From: Lysinibacillus sp.
GTDB taxonomy: Bacteria > Bacillota > Bacilli > Bacillales_A > Planococcaceae
Direction of reading: 5' to 3'
DNA: 6,563 bases
Assembly (NCBI GenBank): GCA_012735355.1
Contig: JAAYHP010000378.1
Location: 1-6,563, forward strand
Positions 1-6,563 of this stretch are shown here, piece by piece. Every line of letters starts with the position of its first letter. Position 1 is the stretch's first letter. A program made the position numbers and the translations under genes. A model generated the notes under the pieces. That model was not told the origin of the DNA. It saw only the letters and a program-made list of their open reading frames with translations, and did no database searches.

Positions 1-1
1 C

Positions 2-2773
2 CTTTATACAGCCTATGAAAAGGCAGGAATTAAAGGCGTCAAGCATCCAGTCATCGATACGCTGGAATTATCTCGATTAGTGAACCCGACGTTAAAAAAT
101 CATCGATTAAATACGCTATGTAAAAAATATGGAATTGAACTGACTCAACATCACCGTGCTATCTATGATACGGAAGCGACAGGTCATTTACTATTGCATC
201 TATTAAAAGATGCGAAGGAAAAAGGAATCGAGTATCACGATGACTTCAACAAATTTATGGGTGGGGAAGATTCTTATAAACAATCAAGGCCATATCATTG
301 TACGATTCTCGCTGTGAACAATACGGGATTAAAAAATATGTTTAAGCTCGTATCCATCGCCCATACGCAAACTTTTTATCGAGTGCCGCGAATACGCCGG
401 TCGGATTTAATGAAACTTCGGGAAGGATTAATTGTCGGTTCCGGTTGTAGCAACGGTGAATTATTTGAAACGATGATGAATAAATCACCGGAGGAAGCGG
501 AGAAAGTTGCTGAATTTTACGATTATATTGAAGTGCATCCGAAAGCTGTTTACTCCCAATTAATTGATAGCGGTACAATTCACGATGAATGGCACTTAGA
601 AGATATTATTCGGAAACTCGTCAAGCTCGGTAAAAAGATGGACAAACCGGTTGTTGCGACGGGAAATGTTCATTATCTAGATGAAAATGATGCCATTTAT
701 CGCCAAATATTAATTGGTTCTCAAGGAGGAGCCAATCCATTAAATCGTTATCCATTACCGAAAGTGCATTTCCGCACAACGAATGAAATGCTTGAAGAAT
801 TTGACTTTTTAGGTCCGGATTTAGCGAAGGAAATCGTTGTTACGAACTCACAAAAGGTTGCCAATATGATTGGCGATGTTCAACCGATTAAAGATAAATT
901 GTATACGCCAATCATTGAAGGTTCCGATGAAGAAATTAAAAAAATGACTTACGGAATGGCCCACAAAATTTACGGTGAAAATTTACCGGAAATCGTGGAA
1001 AAACGCCTTGAAAAAGAATTGAATTCGATTTTAGGTCACGGGTTTGGTGTAGTCTATTTAATTTCAGCAAAACTCGTTAAAAAATCGTTAGAGGATGGCT
1101 ATTTAGTTGGTTCTCGTGGGTCAGTTGGTTCTTCCCTCGTGGCAACAATGATGGAAATTACCGAAGTAAACCCTTTACCACCACATTACGTTTGCCCGAA
1201 TTGTCATTACTCTGAGTTCTTTACGGACGGCTCCATCGGTTCTGGATTTGACCTACCAAATAAAGATTGTCCAGAATGTGGAACGCCTTTAAATAAAGAC
1301 GGACAAGATATTCCTTTCGAAACGTTCCTAGGCTTTAACGGAGATAAAGTGCCGGATATCGACTTAAACTTCTCCGGTGAATATCAACCCCGTGCCCATA
1401 ACTACACGAAAGTATTGTTCGGGGAAGATTACGTATTCCGGGCGGGAACGATCGGTACCGTCGCAGAAAAAACAGCTTATGGGTATGTAAAAGGTTATGC
1501 TAATGACAACAATATTAATTATCGCTCAGCAGAGGTGGATCGTTTAGTTCAAGGTTGTACAGGAGTGAAACGAACAACTGGACAGCACCCGGGTGGTATT
1601 ATCGTAGTGCCTGATTACATGGATATTTACGATTTTACACCAGTGCAATACCCTGCAGATGCTCAAGATGCAGAATGGCGTACGACCCACTTTGACTTCC
1701 ATTCCATTGATGCAAACGTGTTGAAACTCGATATCCTTGGACACGATGATCCAACGATGATTCGTATGCTACAAGACTTAACAGGGATCGATCCTAACTC
1801 CATCCCACCTGACGATCCAGAAGTAATGGCTATCTTCACTGGAACAGAATCCCTTGGGGTGACTCCGGAGCAAATATTATGTAAAACGGGAACCCTTGGA
1901 ATTCCAGAATTCGGGACGAGATTCGTTCGTCAAATGTTGGAGGATACAAAGCCAAAAACCTTCTCTGAGTTATTAAAAATTTCAGGGCTTTCCCACGGTA
2001 CCGACGTTTGGCTAGGAAATGCTAGTGAACTCATTGCCAATAATGTGTGTTCCTTCTCTGAAGTGATCGGCTGTCGGGACGATATTATGGTGTACTTAAT
2101 TTATAAAGGAATGGAACCATCTTTAGCCTTCAAAACGATGGAGTCAGTTCGTAAAGGGAAAGGCTTAACGGAAGAAATGGAAAAAGCGATGAGGGAAAAT
2201 AATGTACCAGAGTGGTATATTGAATCATGTAAAAAGATTAAATACATGTTCCCGAAAGCTCACGCAGCTGCTTACGTATTAATGGCCGTTCGCGTGGCAT
2301 ACTTTAAAGTACACTTCCCATTAGTTTATTATTGTGCATATTTCACTGTTCGTGCAGAAGACTTCGATTTACCTGCAATGATTCAAGGGGCAAAAACAAT
2401 TCGCGCACGGGTGGAAGAAATTAATGCGAAAGGTTTAGATGCAACAAAGAAAGAAAAAGACTTATTAACGGTGCTTGAAATTGCGTTAGAAATGTGTGAA
2501 AGAGGAATGAGTTTTAAAAACGTTGACCTATATAAATCCAAGGCGACGGAATTCGTTATTGAAGGCAATTCCCTTATCCCGCCATTCAATGCAATACCAG
2601 GATTAGGTGATAGTGTTGCAAAGCAAATCGTAGCAGCAAGAGAAGAACAAGAGTTTTTATCGAAAGAAGACTTGCAATTGCGCGGACGAGTTTCAAAAAC
2701 ATTGATTGAATATATGGAGCAATTAGGTGTGTTAGATGGCTTACCAGATGCCAATCAGCTATCTTTATTCTAA
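2..2773 (+). CDS. polC: DNA polymerase III PolC-type alpha subunit, 5'-truncated by the window edge
   Basis: PolC is the replicative DNA polymerase of low-GC Gram-positives, carrying polymerase and 3'-5' proofreading exonuclease activity in one chain. The frame is open from base 2, giving 923 residues (numbered from base 2) and a TAA stop. In order I see: the end of the DEDDh exonuclease, with the Exo III motif HRAIYD (H51, D56); the second part of the PHP domain, with GNVHYL near 221-226; a zinc-binding module, CPNC and CPEC (C398, C401, C423, C426); the palm motif PDIDLNF with catalytic D452 and D454; a third candidate catalytic Asp, D577, in [11 protein letters not shown]; a helix-hairpin-helix near 866 (PGLG); and the beta-clamp binding motif QLSLF as the last five residues. 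Aligning motifs to Bacillus PolC from memory puts about 512 residues upstream, so the full protein would be near 1435 aa, the usual size. The frame shows no break. GTG at base 80 is internal and not the start. Confidence 0.98.
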   Translation, partial: LYTAYEKAGIKGVKHPVIDTLELSRLVNPTLKNHRLNTLCKKYGIELTQHHRAIYDTEATGHLLLHLLKDAKEKGIEYHDDFNKFMGGEDSYKQSRPYHCTILAVNNTGLKNMFKLVSIAHTQTFYRVPRIRRSDLMKLREGLIVGSGCSNGELFETMMNKSPEEAEKVAEFYDYIEVHPKAVYSQLIDSGTIHDEWHLEDIIRKLVKLGKKMDKPVVATGNVHYLDENDAIYRQILIGSQGGANPLNRYPLPKVHFRTTNEMLEEFDFLGPDLAKEIVVTNSQKVANMIGDVQPIKDKLYTPIIEGSDEEIKKMTYGMAHKIYGENLPEIVEKRLEKELNSILGHGFGVVYLISAKLVKKSLEDGYLVGSRGSVGSSLVATMMEITEVNPLPPHYVCPNCHYSEFFTDGSIGSGFDLPNKDCPECGTPLNKDGQDIPFETFLGFNGDKVPDIDLNFSGEYQPRAHNYTKVLFGEDYVFRAGTIGTVAEKTAYGYVKGYANDNNINYRSAEVDRLVQGCTGVKRTTGQHPGGIIVVPDYMDIYDFTPVQYPADAQDAEWRTTHFDFHSIDANVLKLDILGHDDPTMIRMLQDLTGIDPNSIPPDDPEVMAIFTGTESLGVTPEQILCKTGTLGIPEFGTRFVRQMLEDTKPKTFSELLKISGLSHGTDVWLGNASELIANNVCSFSEVIGCRDDIMVYLIYKGMEPSLAFKTMESVRKGKGLTEEMEKAMRENNVPEWYIESCKKIKYMFPKAHAAAYVLMAVRVAYFKVHFPLVYYCAYFTVRAEDFDLPAMIQGAKTIRARVEEINAKGLDATKKEKDLLTVLEIALEMCERGMSFKNVDLYKSKATEFVIEGNSLIPPFNAIPGLGDSVAKQIVAAREEQEFLSKEDLQLRGRVSKTLIEYMEQLGVLDGLPDANQLSLF

Positions 2774-2939
2774 AATTGTTGATTTAAGTGGAGAGGCAAG
2801 TTTGTTGCACAGGCTTAGTGCTAATGGAAAGCTTTTCACAGGACATGGGCGGGGCATACCCGAAAGGAAAATCAACTGAAGGAATGGATGCAATTACGTG
2901 ACCATCCTTTTAGTCAATCAGTGGTATCGTTTCGTAAAT

Positions 2940-2968
2940 TTGCATTTATTAAGAATGTGTGCTATTGT
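2940..2968 (+). promoter_or_regulatory. candidate sigma-A promoter upstream of the rimP-nusA operon
   Basis: A -35-like TTGCAT (2940-2945) is separated by exactly 17 nt from a -10-like TATTGT (2963-2968) preceded by TGC, an extended -10 TGn element. The -35 matches the consensus at only 3 of 6 positions and the -10 at 4 of 6, so the call depends on the spacing and the TGn. Transcription would begin near 2975, about 25 nt before the terminator stem. The Bacillus rimP-nusA operon is known to have its own promoter upstream of rimP, so one is expected in this gap. An alternative -35 (TTGAAA at 3063) lies after the terminator but lacks a good -10. Confidence 0.35.
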
Positions 2969-2999
2969 TATGGTAATAATTTGTTGATAGTTTTGCAGC

Positions 3000-3034
3000 A
3001 AAAGAGTGGGTTTTCCCGCTCTTTTCTATTGTTT
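3000..3034 (+). terminator. intrinsic terminator between polC and rimP
   Basis: AAAAGAGTGGG (3000-3010) pairs with CCCGCTCTTTT (3015-3025) across a TTTT loop. This is an 11-bp stem with one G-U pair and a GC-rich upper part. The core stem is 3004-3010/3015-3021, followed by an interrupted T-tract (3022-3034, TTTTCTATTGTTT). It lies 227 nt after the polC stop and 136 nt before rimP. It may end polC transcription, act as an attenuator for the rimP-nusA operon, or both. The interrupted U-tract is the kind of terminator that NusA stimulates in Bacillus, but that reading is inference. Confidence 0.85.
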
Positions 3035-3101
3035 ATTGTCTTTTATTTAAAGACCTCTCCACTTGAAAAGAGGTAAAGATGAGTATCGATTAGCTAGGGA
3101 A

Positions 3102-3139
3102 TTTCAAGGTAGAGCTTTCTACTTTCTAGTCACTTGAAA
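3102..3139 (+). promoter_or_regulatory. structured rimP leader hairpin next to the ribosome binding site
   Basis: The outer arms TTTCAAG (3102-3108) and CTTGAAA (3133-3139) are perfectly complementary over 7 bp. They enclose GTAGA (3109-3113), a GCTT loop and TCTAC (3118-3122), with a 10-nt bulge on the 3' side. The inner stem alone can extend to 8 bp (3106-3113 with 3118-3125, one G-U). The structure ends 11 nt before the rimP Shine-Dalgarno GGAGG (3151-3155). The nonamer CACTTGAAA occurs twice, at 3060-3068 and 3131-3139, so TTTCAAG can pair with either copy, allowing two alternative folds. There is no T-tract after it, so it is not a terminator. A regulatory role is inference. Confidence 0.4.
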
Positions 3140-3160
3140 CAATGACGTTGGGAGGATATT

Positions 3161-3640
3161 ATGAGCAAAATCACTTCAGTAGTTGAACAGCTAGTTACAC
3201 CAATATTAGAGGAATTAAATCTTGAATTAGTTGATATAGAATTTGTAAAAGATGGACGTGCTTGGTTCCTCCGTGTATACATTGATACTCCTCAAGGTGG
3301 AATTGATATCGACCAATGTGCACTAGTTAGCGAACGTTTAAGCGTCGTGTTGGATGAAAAAGACCCAATTGCACAAAACTACTATTTAGAAGTTTCTTCA
3401 CCTGGCGCTGAACGCCCATTGAAGAAAGAATCGGATTATGTAAAAGCTGTTGGAAAATATATTTATGTAAAAACATACGAACCAATTGATGGCATGAAAG
3501 AGTTTTATGGGTACTTACAAGCCAACAACGAAGAAAACCTGGAAATTGAAATTCGAGTAAAAACACGAAAAGTTCTTGTGAAAATTGAAAAAGAAAAAAT
3601 TGCAAAAGCTCGACTTGCAATTGATTTTTCATCAAATTAA
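3161..3640 (+). CDS. rimP: ribosome maturation factor RimP
   Basis: RimP is a cytoplasmic 30S subunit assembly factor that helps mature the small subunit, in the region of the central pseudoknot and S12 in characterised homologues. The 159-residue protein has the usual family length. It begins with the typical N-terminal alpha/beta domain (VEQLVTPILEELNLELVDIEF) and carries the family signature LEVSSPGAERPL at residues 76-87. A C-terminal SH3-like domain from about residue 90 to 155 includes the lysine-rich strand KTRKVLVKIEKEKIAKARL. The ATG at 3161 has a strong GGAGG (3151-3155) 5 nt upstream. It is the first gene of the rimP-nusA-rnpM-ylxQ-infB cluster and ends 20 nt before nusA. In Bacillus the gene is also called ylxS. 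Confidence 0.97.
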   Translation: MSKITSVVEQLVTPILEELNLELVDIEFVKDGRAWFLRVYIDTPQGGIDIDQCALVSERLSVVLDEKDPIAQNYYLEVSSPGAERPLKKESDYVKAVGKYIYVKTYEPIDGMKEFYGYLQANNEENLEIEIRVKTRKVLVKIEKEKIAKARLAIDFSSN

Positions 3641-3643
3641 TTT

Positions 3644-3668
3644 AGGAGTGAAAATGAATAATGAGTAG
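3644..3668 (+). promoter_or_regulatory. nusA ribosome binding site with an overlapping 4-codon mini-ORF
   Basis: AGGAG (3644-3648) is the only good Shine-Dalgarno before nusA. It lies 5 nt before an ATG at 3654 and 12 nt before the nusA ATG at 3661. The first ATG opens ATG AAT AAT GAG TAG (3654-3668), which is out of frame with nusA and ends just inside it. The nusA start at 3661 is nonetheless secure: the protein begins [18 protein letters not shown], as family members do, and no in-frame start lies between the Shine-Dalgarno and 3661. The upstream ATG could be a decoy, or a tiny coupling or attenuating ORF. Confidence 0.6.
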
Positions 3669-4851
3669 TGAATTACTAGATGCTTTAATTGCTATTGAAG
3701 AGCAAAAAGGCATTTCAAGGGAGATATTAGTGGAAGCGATCGAAGCTGCATTAGTTACAGCTTATAAGCGCAACTTTAATCAAGCACAAAATGTTCGTGT
3801 TGATTTTAACCAAGAGACAGGCGATATTAAAGTTTTCTCTAGAAAAGAAGTAGTAGACGAAGTAGAAGATCCACGATTACAAATATCACTTGAAGAAGCA
3901 AGAAAAATTAATAGTGTTTACGAAATCGGTGATATTTTAGAACAAGAAGTTACACCTCGCAATTTCGGTCGCATTGCTGCACAAACTGCCAAACAAGTTG
4001 TTACTCAGCGGGTACGAGAAGCAGAAAGAAGCATCATTTATGAAGAATACGTTGATCGTACTGATGATATTGTGAATGGTATCGTTGAGCGCAGAGATTC
4101 CCGCAATATTTATATTAGCCTTGGAAAAGTTGAAGCGGCACTTCCTATCAATGAGCAAATTCAAGGCGAAGAGTATAAGCCACAACAACGCATTCGCGTA
4201 TATATCACAAAAGTTGAAAAAACGACTCGCGGACCACAAATTATCGTTTCCCGAACTCATCCAGGTTTACTTCGCAGATTATTTGAAATGGAAGTACCAG
4301 AAATATATGAAGGCATTGAAGAAATTAAGTCGATTGCCAGAGAAGCTGGAGATCGTTCAAAAATTTCCGTTTATGCCCATGATGAAGAAGTGGATGCGGG
4401 TGGAGCATGTGTTGGTGCAAAAGGTGCCCGCGTACAAACAATTGTCAACGAATTAAATGGTGAAAAAATTGATATTGTAGAATGGTCTGAAGATCCTGTT
4501 GTTTTCGTTGCCAATGCTCTTAGCCCATCCCAAGTACTTGATGTCATCGTAAATGAAGAAGAAAAGTCAACTACTGTTATTGTTCCAGATTACCAACTAT
4601 CCCTTGCTATCGGAAAAAGAGGCCAAAATGCCCGACTCGCAGCAAAACTAACTGGATGGAAAATTGATATAAAAAGTGAATCGGATGCTCGAGAACTCGG
4701 TATTTACCCGAATCCGAACAGCCCGCTTATTGAAAAAGATGATGATGAAGATTCTTCATTTGAACACTTTGAATTTGATTTATATCAAGACAACGATGAC
4801 GATGTAAATGACGACATCGAAGTGGATGATGAAGAAATACTCAAAGATTAA
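3661..4851 (+). CDS. nusA: transcription termination/antitermination factor NusA
   Basis: NusA binds RNA polymerase and nascent RNA, promotes pausing and intrinsic termination, and contributes to antitermination complexes. In the 396 residues I see the polymerase-binding N-terminal domain (1 to about 125); an S1 domain at about 135-199 (from DDIVNGIV to IIVSRT); KH1 with GAKG at 252-255, inside [17 protein letters not shown]2 with GKRG at 318-321 ([19 protein letters not shown]); and a strongly acidic tail from about 358 to 396 rich in Asp and Glu. It lacks the C-terminal acidic repeat domains of E. coli NusA, as in other Firmicutes. It is somewhat longer than the B. subtilis protein (about 371 aa), the extra length being the tail. 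It lies between rimP and rnpM, with 34 nt to the next start. Confidence 0.97.
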   Translation: MSSELLDALIAIEEQKGISREILVEAIEAALVTAYKRNFNQAQNVRVDFNQETGDIKVFSRKEVVDEVEDPRLQISLEEARKINSVYEIGDILEQEVTPRNFGRIAAQTAKQVVTQRVREAERSIIYEEYVDRTDDIVNGIVERRDSRNIYISLGKVEAALPINEQIQGEEYKPQQRIRVYITKVEKTTRGPQIIVSRTHPGLLRRLFEMEVPEIYEGIEEIKSIAREAGDRSKISVYAHDEEVDAGGACVGAKGARVQTIVNELNGEKIDIVEWSEDPVVFVANALSPSQVLDVIVNEEEKSTTVIVPDYQLSLAIGKRGQNARLAAKLTGWKIDIKSESDARELGIYPNPNSPLIEKDDDEDSSFEHFEFDLYQDNDDDVNDDIEVDDEEILKD

Positions 4852-4872
4852 ATTACCGAGTGAGTAAGTGGG

Positions 4873-4889
4873 AAGGTGATATGTTATGA
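4873..4889 (+). promoter_or_regulatory. rnpM ribosome binding site deciding between two ATGs
   Basis: AAGGTGAT (4873-4880 is GAAGGTGAT without its first base) matches the 3' part of the anti-Shine-Dalgarno complement. In that register it favours the ATG at 4886. A nearer ATG at 4881 is too close and opens only ATG TTA TGA (4881-4889), which overlaps the true start. The family's N-terminal sequence, with a basic stretch followed by RRCVVTG, fits the 4886 start. Confidence 0.6.
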
Positions 4890-5170
4890 CGACTAAAAGA
4901 AAAGTGCCATTACGTCGTTGCGTTGTAACAGGTGAAATGTTGCCAAAAAAATCGATGTTGCGTGTTGTCCGTTCAAAGGAAGGCGAAGTTTCGGTAGATC
5001 CAACTGGAAAAAAATCCGGTCGTGGTGCATATGTTTCTAAATCGGAAGAAGTGGTAGAAATCGCTCGCAAAAAAAATATTTTAGAACGGCACTTAGAAGC
5101 ACAAATTCCGGAAGAAGTTTATGACGAATTAATCAGACTCATTCGCAGGGAGTCTATTTTAAATGAATAA
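4886..5170 (+). CDS. rnpM: RNase P modulator RnpM (YlxR family)
   Basis: This is a small basic cytoplasmic RNA-binding protein of the YlxR family (DUF448). The B. subtilis member has been reported to bind the RNase P RNA and modulate RNase P activity, hence the name RnpM. The 94 residues match the usual length of about 90. Family motifs are clear: RRCVVTGEMLPKKSMLRVVR at 10-29, the DPTGKKSGRGAYVS block with GRGAYV at 45-50, and a helical C-terminal half ending [11 protein letters not shown]. It is the fourth-from-last gene product of the visible cluster, between nusA and ylxQ, and its last 8 nt (ATGAATAA) overlap the ylxQ start, which suggests translational coupling. The family call is firm; the RNase P role is carried over from B. 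subtilis. Confidence 0.95.
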   Translation: MTTKRKVPLRRCVVTGEMLPKKSMLRVVRSKEGEVSVDPTGKKSGRGAYVSKSEEVVEIARKKNILERHLEAQIPEEVYDELIRLIRRESILNE

Positions 5171-5471
5171 CGATCAATTTTTTCAACTGTTAGGTTTGGC
5201 AACGAGAGCACGAAAGGTTGTAACAGGAGAAGAATTAGTCGTTAAAGAAATCCAAAGAGGCAATGCGAAGTTAGTTATACTATCTACGGACGCTGCCCAC
5301 AATTCAAGAAAAAGAATTCAAGATAAATGTACGTATTACAACGTTGAGTATCATGTGTTTGGAAATCGCTATGAACTAGGACATGCAATTGGTAAAGAAG
5401 CCCGAGTTGTGCTAGCAATCACTGATTCAGGCTTTGCAAAAAAAATGTCTAGTCTACTCAACGAAAATTAA
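5163..5471 (+). CDS. ylxQ: L7Ae/L30e-family RNA-binding protein YlxQ
   Basis: This is a compact single-domain protein of the ribosomal L7Ae/L30e/S12e/Gadd45 family, whose members typically bind kink-turn RNA. The 102 residues match the B. subtilis YlxQ length of about 100. Family features include [19 protein letters not shown] at 8-26, the strand [17 protein letters not shown] and the C-terminal region [25 protein letters not shown]. The ATG at 5163 lies inside the end of rnpM (8-nt overlap), with GGGAG at 5148-5152, 10 nt upstream. The infB start follows 14 nt after the stop. Its exact role is not settled; association with ribosomes or structured RNA is the family expectation. Confidence 0.93.
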   Translation: MNNDQFFQLLGLATRARKVVTGEELVVKEIQRGNAKLVILSTDAAHNSRKRIQDKCTYYNVEYHVFGNRYELGHAIGKEARVVLAITDSGFAKKMSSLLNEN

Positions 5472-5485
5472 TCGGGGGTGAGCAG

Positions 5486-6563
5486 ATGACCAAAATCAGA
5501 GTTCATGAATATGCAAAAAAAGTAAATAAGGCAAGTAAAGAAGTCATTGAAGAATTAAAAAAATTAAATATTAATGTTTCCAATCACATGTCAACGCTTA
5601 ACGGAGAAGCGATTGCTAAATTAGATCAAGTATTTAATATCACAGCAGAAGAAACACCTGCTAAAGAAAAGAAAGAAGTCCAACAAGAAAAGGGCAGCGC
5701 TGCACAAGATATGAAAAAACAAGAACAAACTCAAAAAAATCAAGTAAAAAACGAATCTGAAAAACAACAAAATAGCTCAAACGAAAAACAAAAGCAGAAA
5801 AAGAATCAGAATACAAATCAACAACAAGCAAGTAAAAATAAAGGAAATCAACAACAACAAAGAAAAAAACCTGGCATTCATGGCGGTAAACGTCGTCAGC
5901 CAAAACAACAACCGCAACAGCCTACAACGCCAAAAGAGCTTCCAGAAAAAATTACTTTCTATGAAACTTTAACAGTAGCTGAGCTGGCGAAAAAGTTACA
6001 TCGTGAACCTTCTGAAATCATTAAGAAGCTCTTTATGCTTGGCATTATGGCTACTATAAACCAAGATTTAGATAAAGATGCTATCGAATTAATTTGTGCT
6101 GATTACGGTGTGGAAGTAGAAGAAGAGGTACGCATCGATAAAACAGATTTAGATGTATACTTTGAAGAAGTGGATCCGGAAGAAGAATTGCAAGAACGTC
6201 CACCGGTTGTTACAATCATGGGTCACGTTGACCACGGAAAAACAACAACTTTAGACTCCATTCGTAATACTCGCGTAACGGAAGGGGAAGCTGGTGGAAT
6301 TACGCAACATATTGGTGCATATCAAGTAGATATTAACGGCAAGAAAATTACATTCCTTGATACACCAGGACACGCTGCTTTCACAACTATGCGTGCGAGA
6401 GGTGCGAAAATTACTGATATCGCCATTATCGTTGTTGCAGCTGATGACGGTGTAATGCCACAAACAGTAGAAGCGATAAATCACGCGAAAGCAGCGGAAG
6501 TGCCAATCATCGTAGCTGTGAATAAGATGGATAAACCGACAGCAAATCCGGATCGTGTAATGC
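5486..6563 (+). CDS. infB: translation initiation factor IF-2, 3'-truncated by the window edge
   Basis: IF2 is the GTPase that brings initiator fMet-tRNA to the 30S subunit and promotes 50S joining. The frame is open from ATG 5486 to the window end, 359 codons, with no stop. In order: a first IF2N domain (1 to about 50, [20 protein letters not shown]); a low-complexity linker (about 55-150) very rich in Gln, Lys and Asn and ending in a basic stretch with GIHGGKRRQ; a second IF2N domain (about 156-207, [20 protein letters not shown]); and the G domain with G1 GHVDHGKT 246-253, G2 [10 protein letters not shown] 270-279, G3 DTPGH 292-296 and G4 NKMD 346-349. G5, domains II and III and the fMet-tRNA-binding C domain lie outside the window. 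The ribosome binding site GGGGGTGA (5474-5481) is strong. It is the last gene of the visible cluster. Confidence 0.98.
   Translation, partial: MTKIRVHEYAKKVNKASKEVIEELKKLNINVSNHMSTLNGEAIAKLDQVFNITAEETPAKEKKEVQQEKGSAAQDMKKQEQTQKNQVKNESEKQQNSSNEKQKQKKNQNTNQQQASKNKGNQQQQRKKPGIHGGKRRQPKQQPQQPTTPKELPEKITFYETLTVAELAKKLHREPSEIIKKLFMLGIMATINQDLDKDAIELICADYGVEVEEEVRIDKTDLDVYFEEVDPEEELQERPPVVTIMGHVDHGKTTTLDSIRNTRVTEGEAGGITQHIGAYQVDINGKKITFLDTPGHAAFTTMRARGAKITDIAIIVVAADDGVMPQTVEAINHAKAAEVPIIVAVNKMDKPTANPDRVM

Larger units (their letters stand above)
2783..3067. repeat. 14-bp inverted repeat spanning most of the polC-rimP gap
   Basis: The left arm 2783-2796 (TTTAAGTGGAGAGG) is complementary to the right arm 3054-3067 (CCTCTCCACTTGAA): 11 consecutive Watson-Crick pairs (2786-2796 with 3054-3064), then one G-U and two A-U pairs. 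The arms enclose about 257 nt, including the candidate promoter and the terminator. In a read-through transcript from polC they could form a long-range stem. Alternatively they could be the ends of a small non-coding insertion, but I see no obvious target-site duplication outside them and no coding content inside. An 11-bp perfect match is unusual but not impossible by chance in a region this size. Confidence 0.5.
2774..3160. other. polC-rimP intergenic region / operon leader, 387 nt
   Basis: I see no convincing gene here. The left half (2774-2930) is more GC-rich in places, for example around 2846-2864, and holds a weak hairpin: AAGG 2879-2882 and ATGG 2884-2887 pair with CCAT 2902-2905 and CCTT 2906-2909, with one bulge and a 14-nt loop, followed by a short T run. 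It matches no riboswitch or T-box consensus I can recall. The right half (2931-3160) is AT-rich and carries a candidate promoter, a strong terminator, inverted repeats and the rimP ribosome binding site, each listed separately. A 62-codon frame at 2888-3076 runs through the terminator and is not credible. A 37-codon frame from GTG 2788 to TGA 2901 lacks a Shine-Dalgarno site. Confidence 0.8.

Noticed and set aside
80..82. GTG at base 80 as the start of the polymerase gene
   Set aside because: The reading frame is open and homologous upstream to the window edge, and the exonuclease domain is already under way, so this is an internal valine codon.
2788..2901. A 37-codon frame starting with GTG between polC and the terminator
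   Set aside because: It has no Shine-Dalgarno site and no recognisable family. It starts inside the inverted-repeat arm. It is kept only as a remark under the unexplained segment.
2888..3076. A 62-codon open frame on the + strand between polC and rimP
   Set aside because: It runs straight through the strong terminator hairpin and the right arm of the inverted repeat. It resembles no family I know, and its composition looks like translated AT-rich spacer.
3063..3091. TTGAAA at 3063-3068 as a -35 box for a promoter after the terminator
   Set aside because: The -35 matches 5 of 6 positions, but at 17 nt the -10 would be TCGATT (3 of 6), and the closer TATCGA is at only 15 nt. Too weak to call as a promoter.
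3937..4456. Open frames on both strands within nusA (107 aa on the minus strand, 126 aa on the plus strand)
   Set aside because: Both are shadows of the clearly homologous nusA frame, with no family resemblance and no ribosome binding site.
5588..5713. Internal infB start for a shorter IF2 form, as known in B. subtilis (in-frame ATGs at 5588 and 5711)
   Set aside because: Neither ATG has a Shine-Dalgarno at a useful distance; the AAGGG before 5711 is about 16 nt away. A shorter IF2 form remains possible but is not supported by this sequence.
5661..5903. An 80-codon minus-strand frame opposite the infB linker
   Set aside because: It is the antisense of the A-rich Gln/Lys linker, which naturally yields a Phe/Leu/Val-rich open frame; there is no independent evidence for a gene.

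Overview
The window is an ordinary, well-conserved piece of a Firmicutes chromosome, most likely from a member of the Bacillaceae. The evidence is the Gram-positive replicative polymerase PolC followed by rimP, nusA, rnpM (ylxR), ylxQ and infB in the Bacillus order, together with an AT-rich composition and strong Shine-Dalgarno sites. All genes lie on the + strand. I cannot name the species from sequence alone.

Layout. Bases 2-2773 hold the C-terminal two thirds of polC, cut by the left edge. Bases 2774-3160 are a 387-nt intergenic region with a strong intrinsic terminator (about 3000-3034), a plausible sigma-A promoter just before it, and several overlapping inverted and direct repeats that could form alternative RNA structures in front of rimP. 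Bases 3161-5471 hold rimP, nusA, rnpM and ylxQ, closely packed and partly overlapping. infB starts at 5486 and runs off the right edge at 6563, ending just after the G4 motif of the GTPase domain.

How the genes work together. PolC is the chromosome replicase. The rimP-nusA-rnpM-ylxQ-infB cluster couples transcription elongation and termination (NusA), 30S subunit maturation (RimP), modulation of RNase P (RnpM), an L7Ae-type RNA-binding protein (YlxQ) and translation initiation (IF2). The short gaps and the 8-nt rnpM/ylxQ overlap indicate one operon, with its leader and main control region in the 2774-3160 gap.

Novelty. I found no defence system, mobile gene, CRISPR array or unrecognised protein family. 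What deserves a second look is the rimP-nusA leader: a promoter-terminator arrangement that could be a NusA-responsive attenuator, a 14-bp long-range inverted repeat spanning it, and mutually exclusive pairings close to the rimP ribosome binding site. A mini-ORF overlapping the nusA start codon, with the better Shine-Dalgarno spacing, is also worth checking. The roles of these elements are inferred.
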